Shown piece by piece: positions 25,890 to 38,070 of a DNA stretch of 64,000 nucleotides. This DNA comes from Boswellia sacra (Eukaryota > Streptophyta > Magnoliopsida > Sapindales > Burseraceae): positions 26,886-90,885 of the forward strand of contig SNVD02014564.1 of assembly GCA_013180625.2 (NCBI GenBank), read 5' to 3'. Made by a program: the position numbers and the translations under genes. Position 1 is the first letter of the stretch. Each line of letters opens with the position of its first letter. The notes beneath the pieces are model-generated. The model was not told the DNA's origin, did no database searches, and saw only the letters and a program-made list of their open reading frames with translations.

Positions 25890-26261
25890 AAATTAAATTT
25901 AGATCATTCAGGAGATGATGGATATATTCATTAGTTTTTTTGGCTGTATTGTTGGATCAGTAAATGTACTGTTATTACGATAATGTTTCGAAAATATATG
26001 GATCATGTCTGTAATATTCAATATTAATCAGTACCATGATTAATGCTGTCAGACTATTGTTATCACTAGAATAAACCAGAAGGGTATCGTACAAATCCCC
26101 TATATGGCTATTCTTGTAGAAGAGGCATTGCGTGCAAGTCGCATGTGGGGTCTATTTTGCTCCAATTTCAATCATGGATAAAGCTGAAGGATTCTATTCT
26201 ACATAGCTGTTATGGAGAAAAGGAAAAGTTATTGAAGGAGTTTAGTTAAATCATAGCTTGT

Positions 26262-26820
26262 CAGTGTCTTATCATCAAAGCCTTGAGCTCCTTGGTCAGC
26301 TACAGAGCTGGAAAATGAGTCTAATGGCAACCTGACTAAGACAAACAAACAAAAGCCAAACCCAAATAAATCTTATCCTACTACTGCTCTAATAAAATTC
26401 GGAAAGAAATCCAAAAATAGAGTAAAATTAAAGGCCTGTTTGAAAAATAATAACGCATCCAAAATTTGGATGCTATGATTCTATTTGCCGGTTTATTTTA
26501 GATGCAAGGGCCGGTACTCAATAGAAAAGAAAAAGGCTAGTGTCTTAACATCAAAGCTTTGAAGATTATCAGCTACAGAGCTGGAAAATGAGTCTAGTAG
26601 CATCCTGACTTAAGACAAACAAACAAAATCCAAATTCAAATACATGTTATGCTACTAATGTTGTAAAACAAATTGGAAAGAAATGCAAAAATAGAGTAAA
26701 ATTGAAGGATTGTTTGAAAAATAATTTTAGACATTGAAAATTTTGATGTTATGATTCCGTGTAACAATTCGATATTTATTTTAGATGTAAGGGATATTCA
26801 ATAGAAAACAAAAAGTTAAG
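26262..26820. repeat. Tandem duplication, about 275-bp unit
   Basis: Copy 1 (26262-26533) and copy 2 (about 26537-26820) share, in the same order, GTGTCTTA.CATCAAAG, CAGCTACAGAGCTGGAAAAT, AGACAAACAAACAAAA, AAAAATAGAGTAAAATT and TTATTTTAGATG. They differ at many sites, so the duplication is not recent. No ORF runs through both units. Confidence 0.85.
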
Positions 26821-27054
26821 ATTATTGATTTATTGAATAGAATTATAACATCTAAATTTTTTAATTTTAATAGTCCTTTTAATTTGGATCATTTTTATGT
26901 CCCCTATAATTTATGCAGGATATTTTCATCTCAATTCAATAATATCATTGGGTCGTCTCAATCTTTTGGAAAAGAAAATTAAAAAAAAAAAGTAATGGAC
27001 ACTGTATTACAGTTTGGTATATTGTAATTTATATGATGTCACATACTTCAACAA

Positions 27055-27057
<3 letters not shown>

Positions 27058-27121
<64 letters not shown>
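27058..27121. repeat. (AT)n followed by (GA)n microsatellite
   Basis: About 34 bp of AT is followed by about 26 bp of GA. It sits roughly 700 bp upstream of the methyltransferase start codon. Confidence 0.95.
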
Positions 27122-27128
<7 letters not shown>

Positions 27129-27179
27129 GCACGTTGGTTTGATGAAAAAACAGAGTGTTACTTTCTGCCGTACCTAATT

Positions 27180-27380
27180 AATTAGATACAGTGTACAAAG
27201 ACTTTTCCTTAACCTGGGGAGGCAAGCTTCTGGAGATTGTGGACTGGCTCAGACACGTGGGAGTATGATGAAGAGTTGTTGGTGAATAGTGATGTGTAGA
27301 GCAATTTTCCGTGGCTGGCACTTCCATGCCGTACAAGGATATCTTGCCCTCGCCCCTGCCCTCGTCTTGAAGCAAAATTT
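27180..27380. other. GC-richer island of unknown nature
   Basis: This 200-bp block is clearly richer in G and C than its flanks and contains a G-box CACGTG (27254-27259). Short ORFs exist on both strands (minus 27178-27375 and 27209-27397), but none resembles a family I know and none has an evident start context. It may be promoter DNA of the downstream methyltransferase gene or a decayed exon. Confidence 0.3.
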
Positions 27381-27802
27381 CCTACTTTTAATATCATTCA
27401 TTGACCGTTGTCTTTTCTTCCAAATGGAATCTACGTATTTTTTTATAAATTTAATATTTTTATTTTTAATTAAATTTAAAAATATATCGTTGATTTTGAA
27501 TTATTTTAAATTTTATAAAAAATATATGATTAAAATTGAATATAAATTACATTAAAAAATATGCTACACAGAAAACAGAATTTGAAATAAAAAAAAAACA
27601 GGGAATACTAAGGTCACCTCTTTGTCCAACCTTCTTATTGGTCCGGGCTGAACACCGAATTTTCTAGCCCAACTAACAGTCGGCCTACTCTATTCTTTTG
27701 GATTGGACTGAAGCTGATCTGTGACATATAAAAGAATCAGCCCACTTTAAGTATTTACTTCTTTTCTTATTGAATGAAAACCAGCATAACAGAGAAAGAA
27801 AG

Positions 27803-30800
27803 ATGAGTGTATGCGCATCGGCTGAAGCAGAAGCAGAAGCAGAAGAGTATCACTCAAAGGACTTTGAGTGGGAAACCTTGAAACGAGAAATTGAAAACGA
27901 CCCTTCTCTCCAACACCACTTACTTCCATTGCATTCTTCTTCTCAAGTGAATGATTCCGGTTCTGATAGTGATGCATGGAAAAGGTTTCACACCCGCCAC
28001 TCCTCTGGCAAGTTCTTCAAGGTTCAAACTTCTTACCCTTTTCTCCATTTGCTTCACTGTTATTGATTCTGATTTTATTTTTGTGTAAAAAAAGGTTGCT
28101 TTGGTTTAGGTTAGCTTCCTGAACTTGGTAATTTGAATAACATGTAATACTGTTATTCTGGTGATTGTTATTTCCCATACTATTTGTAAGTCTCTACTTT
28201 TGTAATACTTTCAATATGGATAGTCGAGCTTGTAAATTTCGTGGCACTTTTCTTCAGATGATATGCCCTGATTTTGGTTTATGATAAGCCTAATTGAACT
28301 CATGTCTTGAAACTTATTTTTATACTTAAAAGCCTTGAGGCACTACTCAAATTTTTAAATGTTGCTGAGTTACCTCTTGCATTGCAATTTTGTTAAAATT
28401 TTAGTTTTAATATTTTGGATACTAATATGCTGCTTTTGCAGCTTCCTGCATTGCATAGATTTAGGAAATGCTATTTCAGTTTCTCCTCTCCTCGTGGCTG
28501 AGCTTCTATTTATGGATGCAGGAGCGACGGTATTTACTGAAAGAATTTCCAGAATTAGTTTCTTGTGGAGAATCTTCAAAGCTTTTGGAAGTGGGATGTG
28601 GTACTGGCAGTACTGTCCTTCCGATACTACGGTAGTATAAGTTTTTCCATTCTATTAGAATTATTTTCTTTTGTTTTTTGTGGGACAGTGTCTATGATGT
28701 TTCGTATTACCAACCTTTTTGAACTGCGGTTAATGAACTTAGCCGTTTAATTATGAATGTGCTTAAATGAATTGTTGTTATTAAATATTATTTTTGAGCA
28801 TGTATCTGAAATGCATATTGAATTGTCTCAAAGCTGTGCTTCTTGAATTCTTGGTCAAACTTACCATTTAGACAGGGATTAAGAAGGATTAGTTTTTAGG
28901 TAGAATGTTACGGGGGCTAATGATGTGGTAGCAAAATATAACTAAAGTGATCAATCAAATACCTTCTTTGATAAAATTTCAACTTCACTGAAGGTTCACT
29001 ATATAGAGCTTTTCAATTGGATGTCATGATGTTATCTGTATTTACGAAACATTTTCGATTTGAGAAACTTTGCTAGATGTCAGGATTTCTTATATTTGGT
29101 AGCTTTCGCTTACACAAGAAGACTTCTTTATACCTCCTATCAAGGAATTTTTATTATTATTATTATTATTTTCACATTGATATCTCAGTTGCATGGAAAG
29201 AATGTAACCCTATGTTTCTTTATTGGTCTATTTTGAAATATAATTTCGTTTCAACAACTTTACCTTCTCATCTGTTCTATTGTCAAATATGTAAAAAAAT
29301 GCAGTTAGCAGATGAAATGAAATATAGTTCCATTTTGGAAAAGGTCATAATTTTGATACCAGTTCACATGTTTTAAAATTTAATTGTCATTATGAGTATT
29401 GGGATCTGAGGCTTTTTTTTTTTTTTTTGGGTGATGTGGATTACTAGTACTGTTAAAATGGATCAAAGGAATGAAGTATGCCACAGTGTTGTGACCCCTT
29501 TGACAAAAAGAAAATCATATCAAAATATCTTGTTTTTTAGTAATTCATAAGCAATTTAATTATCTTCCTGTTAATTTAGCCTTTGGTGACATTTGCCAAT
29601 GTATTGGCTCAGGGATGCATAAGATGCAATTGAATGAAATCATGAAAGATATGAAAAATTACAGAGAAGTTTTATGCTTTTCAGCTGGTTAAAGCTTTTT
29701 GAAACATGCTTCAGGTGATTCTCATACTGTTCAGTTTGGATCCTCACAAGTTCACAACAACCATTTTTTATTTTATTTGCAGTGGGAACAAGAATATTAT
29801 TGTATATGCTTGTGATTGTAGCTCTGAAATTCTTGAGCGAGCTAAAGAGTCTGTGGAGACTTCCCATGCAGTGTCGGTAAAAAATCGTTTCCATGCATTC
29901 TATTGTGACTTTTGTACAGCTGGCTTTCCAGAGTGGTTGGCCTACAGTTCTTGCCAAGAAAGTTTTCCACCAAAGCAGCACGATTGCTTTACAGGTTTCT
30001 AACTTCACTTGTTTCTATTGGGTGTTCCATATTTTATATGATTTGTATTTGCTTCCCATATTATTTGAACTCGAGAAATCTGTTTGATTTTCAGACGTCA
30101 GAGAGAAAAATGAACCACATTCAACATATTTTATGAGAGAAAGTGGCTCTTGTATTGGTGGCGTCGACTATGTCACTTTGGTATTTTTTTTTTTTTAATT
30201 TGGACAGAATCACTTTAGCCATAACAAGTCATTTCAACATGATGTTCCAGCTTCTTTTTTCCGTGATTGTTGACACCCTGAGCTTCTTCTGTTCTTATTC
30301 AGTTTCATTAGATAAAATTTTTGAAGATGATCAACATTGAAATCAAATTTTGTCACTTGTCTTGAATTAGATATTCACACTGTCGGCGGTACCGCTCCAA
30401 AAAATGCCTACAGCCATCTTAGAGTGCTACTCTGTCTTGAAGCCTGGTGGGCTGCTCTTTTTTAGGGATTATGGTAATAAACTGGTAACCTATGAAATTA
30501 CTTTTAGAGTTAATTTAAAATGTTCAAACTAGTAGGTTCCTGAAATCTCAATTTCTGATTTCTTACTTGCTATTTCTGAGTTTGAATTACAATTTATGGA
30601 GCAGTTACTGACAAAGGTTCATTATGATGAACGCAGGCCTATATGATATGACTATGCTGCGATTCCACCCAGAACAAAGAGTGGGGTTTAGGGAGTACTT
30701 GCGATCAGATGGAACTCGTTCTTATTTCTTCTCCATAGATACTGTGAGAAACCTCTTTGTGGATGTGGGCTTCACTGAGGTACAAAGTTATTGCCAAATA

Positions 30801-31174
30801 GTTTGTTGTAGACTCTGGTATATGGAATGCTGCTGAATTGATAAGAATTAAAATCAACAAGTCTTATGTTCTTTTGCAATCATAATAGTCATATTCTGCT
30901 CTTGATTCTTGATTGTGATAATTCCATTGACTTCTTTAAACAAAAGGAAGATTTTCAACTGAAATATACTCCACAAAGAAATAAATGAACTAACACCTTA
31001 GTAGGAAATCTCAAAGTTTTATTCATTTGTTCACTACTGCTTGTGCTGAACGTTGAACTGCATATCTTGTTGCAGGTTGAACTTGACTATTGTTGTGTCA
31101 AGTCTGTCAATCGCCGAAATGGGAAAAGCATGCAAAGGGTTTGGGTTCATGGGAAGTTCCAGAAGCCGATGTGA
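27803..31174 (+). CDS. METTL2/6/8 (Trm140)-type tRNA m3C methyltransferase
   Basis: This is an S-adenosylmethionine-dependent methyltransferase of the family that makes 3-methylcytidine at position 32 of tRNA-Thr and/or tRNA-Ser. Seven exons join in frame: 27803-28021, 28522-28631, 29783-29994, 30095-30180, 30371-30473, 30637-30779 and 31076-31174, giving 323 residues. Features in order are the WKRFHTRHSSGKFFKERRYL block (59-78), SAM motif I LLEVGCGTG (94-102), the acidic loop ACDCS (119-123), VDYVTLIFTLSAVP, LKPGGLLFFRDYGLYDMTML and the C-terminal VNRRNGKSMQRVWVHGKFQ, all in family order. The N-terminus carries a GAAGCA-type coding repeat (EAEAEAEAE). The start is the first ATG in frame, with purines around it. 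Which tRNA it modifies cannot be told from sequence; METTL6-like (tRNA-Ser) is the nearest by length. All introns have GT-AG borders. Confidence 0.9.
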
Positions 31175-31912
31175 AGTTATTCTGTCAGGACATCTCTTGT
31201 TGAGGTACTTTTTAAGAGATACACATTCGTTGTTTACCTTTAAGTCTTCTATGCAAATTGACCTACTCTTGTCATATTATCGAAGTAACCACTTTTCGCA
31301 ATTTTTTGGTTTGATTGCTGGATGAAACTTTTGAAATCCAGAACTGAATGAAGCAACAAGCAATCAAATTTTTTCATCATCATTGTATAATTTCTATGTA
31401 TCAAGATTGTTACAAATGATTACTGATACGAAAGAAAGAAATTTCAGATTCTCCATTTTTGTCTTATTGCATTTTAGAACTTAGTAAATTGAAAAATATA
31501 ATTTGTATTCTGTGGGAAATTATGGGAATACAAGACGATGCTAGGTACACATACCATAAACTTCACCCCAAAATGATTAGACAGGCCTGTCTCCGGCTTA
31601 TTTTCTGTTGCTGTTAGTGTTCTGCCTCCGGTACAATAACTTGTTATAGCACCTTTCAGGCTCATGATACGGTACTAGGAATAACGATACCGGAAAAAAC
31701 TATGTTTTGGTAATGTGTAACAATATTAGTAGTAACATTGAATGGTAATTGTGTCCTTTTTTTGTTATATCATATATATGTAACATTAGAATGAAGAAAG
31801 TAATGAAATGGTACAAAGGAGCTAGTTGATTATTAGTTCATTAGGGAGAAAATGCTTAGCAGGTGGAAAATGGAAGTGATAGTATCAGAAACTTCAGATT
31901 GATGGGCACTAA
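31175..31912. other. 3' UTR and intergenic DNA after the methyltransferase
   Basis: The likely 3' UTR is followed by AT-rich DNA. No further gene or repeat with clear ends was seen before the MITE at 31913. Confidence 0.5.
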
Positions 31913-32621
31913 GGGCATGTTTGGTACGTAATATTGTATAGTATATTATAGTATTGTATTATATAGTATTGCATTATATAGTACTAAAACTAATGTTAGG
32001 TCAAAATTATATAGTGTTTGGTATACTCATATATTGTATTAATTTACAAAAAAGTAAGAATTTTTTTTCAAAAAAGATATACAAAGTATAAATATATTTT
32101 TACTTTATTTATAAAATTAGTTATTTAGTAATTTATCGGATAGTTGCTAATTGTTAAAAAAATTATTTGGGGTCCAATGCCCCTCCTAGACCTATTAGGC
32201 AATTTGAGTTTATAGTGGCATATTAGGTGCTAATTGGTCCAACGGGGATAGTGAACCTCGATTGTCAACCAGTAGGGGCGGTGACTCCCTTTATTCCTTC
32301 TTTATTTTTTAAAAATAAATTTGATTTTATAATTTATTTATTAAATACATCTTTATTTATTTTTAAAATTTTAAAAATTAAAAGGTATAGTTGGATATAT
32401 TGAATTTTATAGGGATAATTTTGATATTTTTTGTTAGTGTTATGCAATGTAATGTTAATGTCATGAATTAGTTCTCATAATTTAATACAATGTTGATGCA
32501 TCTAAGGGTTGTATTTTATATTAATTAATACTATGCTAAATTAGCACCAAACATATGTATTATACTATTTAATATAATATAGTAAAATAGTACTATATAG
32601 TGTCGCGCACCAAATATACCC
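31913..32621. mobile_element. hAT-like MITE, about 709 bp
   Basis: The left end reads GGGCATGTTTGGTACGTAAT, and the right end in reverse complement reads GGGTATATTTGGTGCGCGAC. Both continue into TAGTAT-type repeats that also pair as inverted repeats. A GC-richer core lies at 32165-32290. No transposase is present. The 8-bp target duplication could not be recognised, so the superfamily is inferred from the TIR style. Confidence 0.65.
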
Positions 32622-33649
32622 TGAGTCCCTAGGCTGTGAGTTGATTCGAGGTTGCTTCTATATAGAAAAAAGAGAAATTGATGCAGGGAAGCCTTATGAA
32701 AAAAGACAAATCACACCAGCAAAAAAAACAATCTACCAACAATCCATAATTTGCAACCAATATTGGATTATCATCAAGAATAAGAACCAAAAAAAAAAAA
32801 AGAGTAGAGATATAATTTTACTTAAATCATTGAAAGGTTACTATGGCAATAAGAAAATAATGATTAAATATTGGAGTTCCAATCAAAGGACCTTAGGAAA
32901 GTAATTCCTTGTAAAACATGAAATCTTTTCATTTTTTGGAAATAACATGAGACCTTTTTATTTTTTGGAAATTTTTGGGTTATAATGGTAATAAAGAGTT
33001 AGAAATAAAAAGAAATTCAAAATAAACAACAAACCAAATAGAGTCTTAAGAGAAAAGTATTAAATAAACAAAACTTTATAAAACCTTCTTTTGAAGGTTT
33101 ATTTCACTTATTTATTTATTTTTCTAAACTAGGGTGGGATTCAGTTAATGGCCATGATTCTTGCTCTTTGGCCCATTTTCAATGAAACTAAGCTCTGGAA
33201 ACATTTAAATTGGACCAAAATTTTACTTATTTCCTCAAGTTTATTTATGGGTTTGAGGAAATACAATTTTATATATCCAAAATAATGATGATATACGACT
33301 ACACCGCCAACATATGTTTTCATCATGTGAATGTTGAACAAATCAAAAAGAAAAAAAAATTTGAAAACGGACATTTAGAAGCATATTGATTGTAATGACA
33401 GTTTAACAGTTGTAAAATTTAATATTTAAACATTTTTAAAAAAACTCAAGTATTTTTAAAGAAGCATTCCATTGGTGCTCCGAAAAGAAATAAATATTCT
33501 ATAATTTGTAAAATTAGTTAAAATATTTCTAATATTTTATAATTTGGAAAATTAGTTAAAATATTTCTATGTAGCTAGCTTAAACAAAAAGTGCTTTATT
33601 TAAAAATACGTTTTAAAGAAGCACTTTGAAAAAAGGCTTTCACAGAGCG
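32622..33649. other. AT-rich intergenic DNA with a short internal duplication
   Basis: A unit containing AAAATTAGTTAAAATATTTCTA occurs twice (about 33509-33531 and 33548-33570). Nothing else is recognisable. Confidence 0.5.
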
Positions 33650-33900
33650 GAGACATGAAATGGGCCAATTGGGTACAAGTATAGGGAGCTGTGCCCAGCA
33701 CTGTAGCTAAAATCCGGGCGGGTTTTGAGGACTTACAATACTCTAATAATGCCACGTGTACGTACCCGAGCTCCTAGTCAGTCAAAAAGTCAACGAGATC
33801 CGTTTTATTGTGGGACCCACTTTCTGCGAAAGTGTCATCTACTCAGCTTTTGTCGTTTTCTTCTCGTTTTCTCCAATTTTCGGATTTAATAAGAATACCA
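33650..33900 (+). promoter_or_regulatory. Promoter-like block upstream of a hairpin
   Basis: This is a GC-richer island in AT-rich surroundings. It contains a G-box CACGTG (33753-33758), two inverted W-box cores GTCAA (33781-33785 and 33789-33793) and a palindrome GTGGGACCCAC (33810-33820) that resembles TCP-factor sites. No TATA box is obvious. It precedes the hairpin at 33907-33973. Confidence 0.35.
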
Positions 33901-33906
33901 CCATGC

Positions 33907-33973
33907 AAAGTTTTGGGAAGCCCTCTAATATTTCGAAGACATACCTGATGTCGACTAAAGCTTCCAAAACTTT
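33907..33973 (+). ncRNA. Candidate miRNA-like stem-loop
   Basis: The 5' arm AAAGTTTTGGGAAGC (33907-33921) pairs with the 3' arm GCTTCCAAAACTTT (33960-33973) through 14 pairs with one bulged G. An inner helix GACAT/ATGTC (33938-33942 with 33948-33952) closes a 5-nt loop. The arm wording (5' GTTTTGGGAAG, 3' CTTCCAAAAC) faintly recalls the miR482/2118 superfamily, but the usual CCCATNCC 3' end is missing. The only ORF across it (33756-34013) is unremarkable. Pairing is seen directly; the miRNA assignment is a guess. Confidence 0.3.
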
Positions 33974-34013
33974 CCATCGCATCCTGCTTGTGGAGAGCCT
34001 TACTATAGAATGA

Positions 34014-36350
34014 GAATCCCATCTACTTGTCCAACGAAATAATACAATATCGTTGTGAGATTATGTATATCAACCCTCAAATTTTGATTTTCTGATAGTA
34101 TTTGCGGCTTTTGATGGAAAAATTAAAAAAAAAAATCAAATTCAACAATCAATGAGGAAGATACAAGGAAAAAACTCAAGATGATGGAGGAAGGGAGATA
34201 GGTCTACAATAAGAATAGTCATACATAGGACACTATTGGCACAAACCAATTAATTACAATATCAAAACTTATAACCCACCACAACTAGGCACTAATTAAT
34301 TTAATTAGGTTGGATGAATGATGCACTGAGAAATAATTCTTATGAAATAATATTTTATATTCGCGTAGGTAAACAGTTACATTATTCTCAGTTTATAGTC
34401 GATTGTCATGAGGTTGTTACTTTCCATGTTCTACTAACTTATGTTTTCCACTTCTGAGAGATATATATAAATAATAGAGACATGGAAATGATTAATTCGT
34501 ATTTTATGAATGAGTAAACTTAATAACTTTCAAATCAGAAACTTTAGGAATTAATATACTGTTTCATCCCATATATATAGAACTATATATGCTTTAGATC
34601 TTAATAACGTTATCTTGTGTGGGGAAATTGGATTAAATATATAATTATTGTAGATATCATTTAACTAGAATTGCTATCATTTAAAATTAATAAAGGCTTC
34701 TAACATATGAAAATTCATGAAGTGAAGAAGGAATTATGCCTATCATGAAATTTAACCTGTAATTTTGCTCTTGATTTCTTATGTGATAAAACTTCAAGTG
34801 TAGTCAGAATGAGCAACAACATTACACTGAGAATGCATGATTTGACTGATGATGACTTCTTAGGTTTCTTTTCAATGACATTTTTGGTGAATAAGGATGA
34901 CCACCCTTAATTACTTTATGTTACATTTTAATTAATCGTATATATAGTTAATTAATTAGAACTAGATCTATCCCTTCTTAATAGTGTTATAAAAAATCAT
35001 CCAAGATAGGAATCTTACCCTACATAGAAAAATTCAACTTGAAATCAATATCGATTAGCCTTGAAAATATCAACACTAAAATCATTTTCTTCAATCTAAT
35101 AGGATCAGAAATATTTTCAGATACTCTAATATATAATTAGTCTTCTCTAGATATGTATGCATGTCACCATTCAAAGTCCAAGCTCTGAACTAGTTATAGC
35201 TAGCTTTTAACCCAATGTTATAAATTTACATTTCAAATATAATGGTCCTAGTGAAATATGAAAATATTGGAATATATGAAAAAAAAAACAAATGTGGAGA
35301 AAGATTCGTCTAAGCAATATGTCAAGATAGAATAAAGTGGCAAGTATAATTTGTTGCATAGCAAAAGTTCTTACCCACTTTGTAATGTCCGTCAAGATTT
35401 TGCATCTTTTAATTGGAAATACAAAAGAGATTTGCTTTAATTCTTTCTGATAAGTAATCATAAGTGGATGAAATTAAACTCTAAAGATTCATTCTATATT
35501 GAAAATGATAAAATAACAAAGAATAAGAGGTATAACTCAGATTTTTGTTCATTTTGACTCTTTTTTTGAGCAAGAATTGTATTGGTCCAACTAATGCACA
35601 TCCTGTTCATTATAATTTTAATTTTGTGTCGCCTTCAGGAGCTGGTTGTCGAGCTTTAGTTGCTGATAGTGCTTATTGTTCAAAGATATACTGAGATGAG
35701 TTTCATATGGCCTTTTGATTAGAGAAATATATATAAACAAATTAAAAGTGACTGACGAGTTCAACTTCTTTAGAAAATTTAGAACTGTCTTAAGTAACAA
35801 AGTGAATTGGACCATTTTGATTGGTAACTAAATAAAACTCGAGCAGATACAGCGCAAAGAGGTTAATGTACATCTTCTCGAGAGAGTTAGGTCAAATGGC
35901 ACCTAATCAATTGAGATGGAGACGTGTACTCCACGGCGAGAGCAAGCAGCTAGCGAATAATATTTTTCGATGAGGGCTTGGAAAGAAAGAAACATGCTCT
36001 GATATTTCCGTTGCTGATGCATGATTCCTCCTTGTTTATTAAAATTATTAGTCTGCTTTTTAATTTGACAGCAACTTAGGCTTTATTTGTGGTCCACATT
36101 TCCTTAATGCTGATTTTGCGGATTCCTTTTCAAAATATTATAGTTAATTGGTTTGTTAGACTTTTACAGATAGCTAGGGCTTGCATATGTTGGTGATAAA
36201 TCCACACTTATAGAGACAAGGAGCCAAAAGCTATTTGTTCTTAATTGATTAATTAGTCACTTGGATTAAATTATTAGACCTCATGAGATGGGTCCATTAG
36301 GATTGCTACTTTACCATTAGAATGTTGTATATATTCAAGTAACTAGGTAG

Positions 36351-36416
<66 letters not shown>

Positions 36417-37718
36417 GGCACATTAACAACGTCATGTGAATCCATGTGAAGAGGGTCCTTTATGTTGCCAAAACTCTAGATCCTTTGAGTGCGAAGAAAA
36501 AATCCTTTCTAGGGGCACTGTATTGATCTCATTAGCCATAAAGTTTTATTAATTAAGTTCCTTTCTTTAACCATGATTATACAAATTCTGTATCATAATT
36601 ATTGAAAACTAATCAGATATTATGTAAATGATCACTCAAATTACTTTGTTCTTCCCTTTATTTTTTGAAACTATCTTGTAGAACACATGATATATGTAAT
36701 ACCAAACTTCACAGTGAAAGACACGCTAACAACCGCGAGGCTTTGTTAAGAATGTTAGTTGTTACTAATTGTTGAGATCATCATATTGAAATCCTTTGCA
36801 CTGATACTCTTGAGATCTTTAATTAAGATTTGCATAAATTTATTAACTTGTTTGAAGGACTAAATCATGTTATGCAATTTGTAATGATTCCATTCGTGAG
36901 GCTAGAATTGCGCTACCAAGAATAAACTGAAATTAGTATTCCATTGCTTTGCACAAGATGTCTAAATGCACTTTAGGTTGACATATGGTTAATTATTCCT
37001 TCAAATCCATCCTCAAGGCATTAAGAGAGTGAATGAAAGCATCCTAAGATACATATAGTCATGAGGAAGAATGGTCTCTGATGAGGGCCACTAGCTAAAT
37101 TTTAATTTAAAGGTCTAGTTAAGTACTGAATAAAGTATATATAATTATGTTTGCTCTCTATCTCTCTTCTTATTGTTTTAATTTTTACTTAATTAATTCT
37201 CTCTCTTTGAAGTTTATGACGAGTTTTTAGTCATGCAACTATTTATTTAATTCAGTCTCTGTGTGAGAGTGATCTTAATTAAATATTTGGTTCCAAATGA
37301 TTTATCATACGGAAACAACATGAATGACTTAGGATATAAACAATATCATATGGGAAAATATATCTCTACATATAATAATCTAACCTCGATCACCAAGTTT
37401 TTAATTACTTCCAAAAACCGTGCATGGACAAAGTCATCCTGAAGGATAATTTTCAATAATGCATACATGGCTTCTTGCCATCTTCTGAAATAGATAAATA
37501 TAAATAATTTAGTTCTCTTAATATCAATCAAAAGCTATAATAGTTTTTCTTTTAAAGACTCAAGTTCATATGTCTACAATTAGATATTAAAGATTCACAG
37601 GCAAATAAAGAAAGAGAAAACGACTTGTAATTGAAGGTTTGGCACTGAGTTGAAGGCAACTGTTAGCTCTCTACATACACCGTTCTTGAAGAATTTAAGC
37701 TTTTAATAAAGGTGAACA
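34014..37718. other. Long AT-rich intergenic stretch
   Basis: No coding family, TIR pair or LTR could be recognised over about 3.7 kb. The longest ORFs (about 60-85 codons) are low-complexity. A 59-bp TA-rich microsatellite lies at 36355-36413. Confidence 0.5.
36355..36413. repeat. (TA)n microsatellite
   Basis: About 59 bp of alternating TA are interrupted once by GTG. Confidence 0.95.
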
Positions 37719-38067
37719 CACTATTAAAAACTGTAAAAAGAAGACACTTAACAAGAGGACATTTCAATTTGAACCATTCTTATAATGCTTTCTAGACTTC
37801 TAATTAAAAAATATTTTTCTTTTTTATCATAAAGAAAGACATTTTTTAACTATTCTTTATATCATAATATTGTTAGACAAATTTTATTAAGTATTTTCAA
37901 ATTAAACACTTTTAATCAATTATTCAGTTTGAAAAACTGTTTAATTTTTTAAATAATTAAGGTTTGAAGGCACTTCAATAAAAGACAATCTCTTATGAAA
38001 AAACAAGTTCTTAAAAACATTTCAAGATGGTCAAAATGTATATTTAATCACCTTTTTTATAGTAGTG
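37719..38067. mobile_element. CACTA-like MITE, 349 bp
   Basis: The element begins CACTATTAAAAACTG and ends ...TTTTTTATAGTAGTG, whose reverse complement begins CACTACTATAAAAAA. Both sides are flanked by the trinucleotide ACA (37716-37718 and 38068-38070), the target size of CACTA (EnSpm) transposons. The inside is AT-rich and non-coding. Confidence 0.65.
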
Positions 38068-38070
38068 ACA

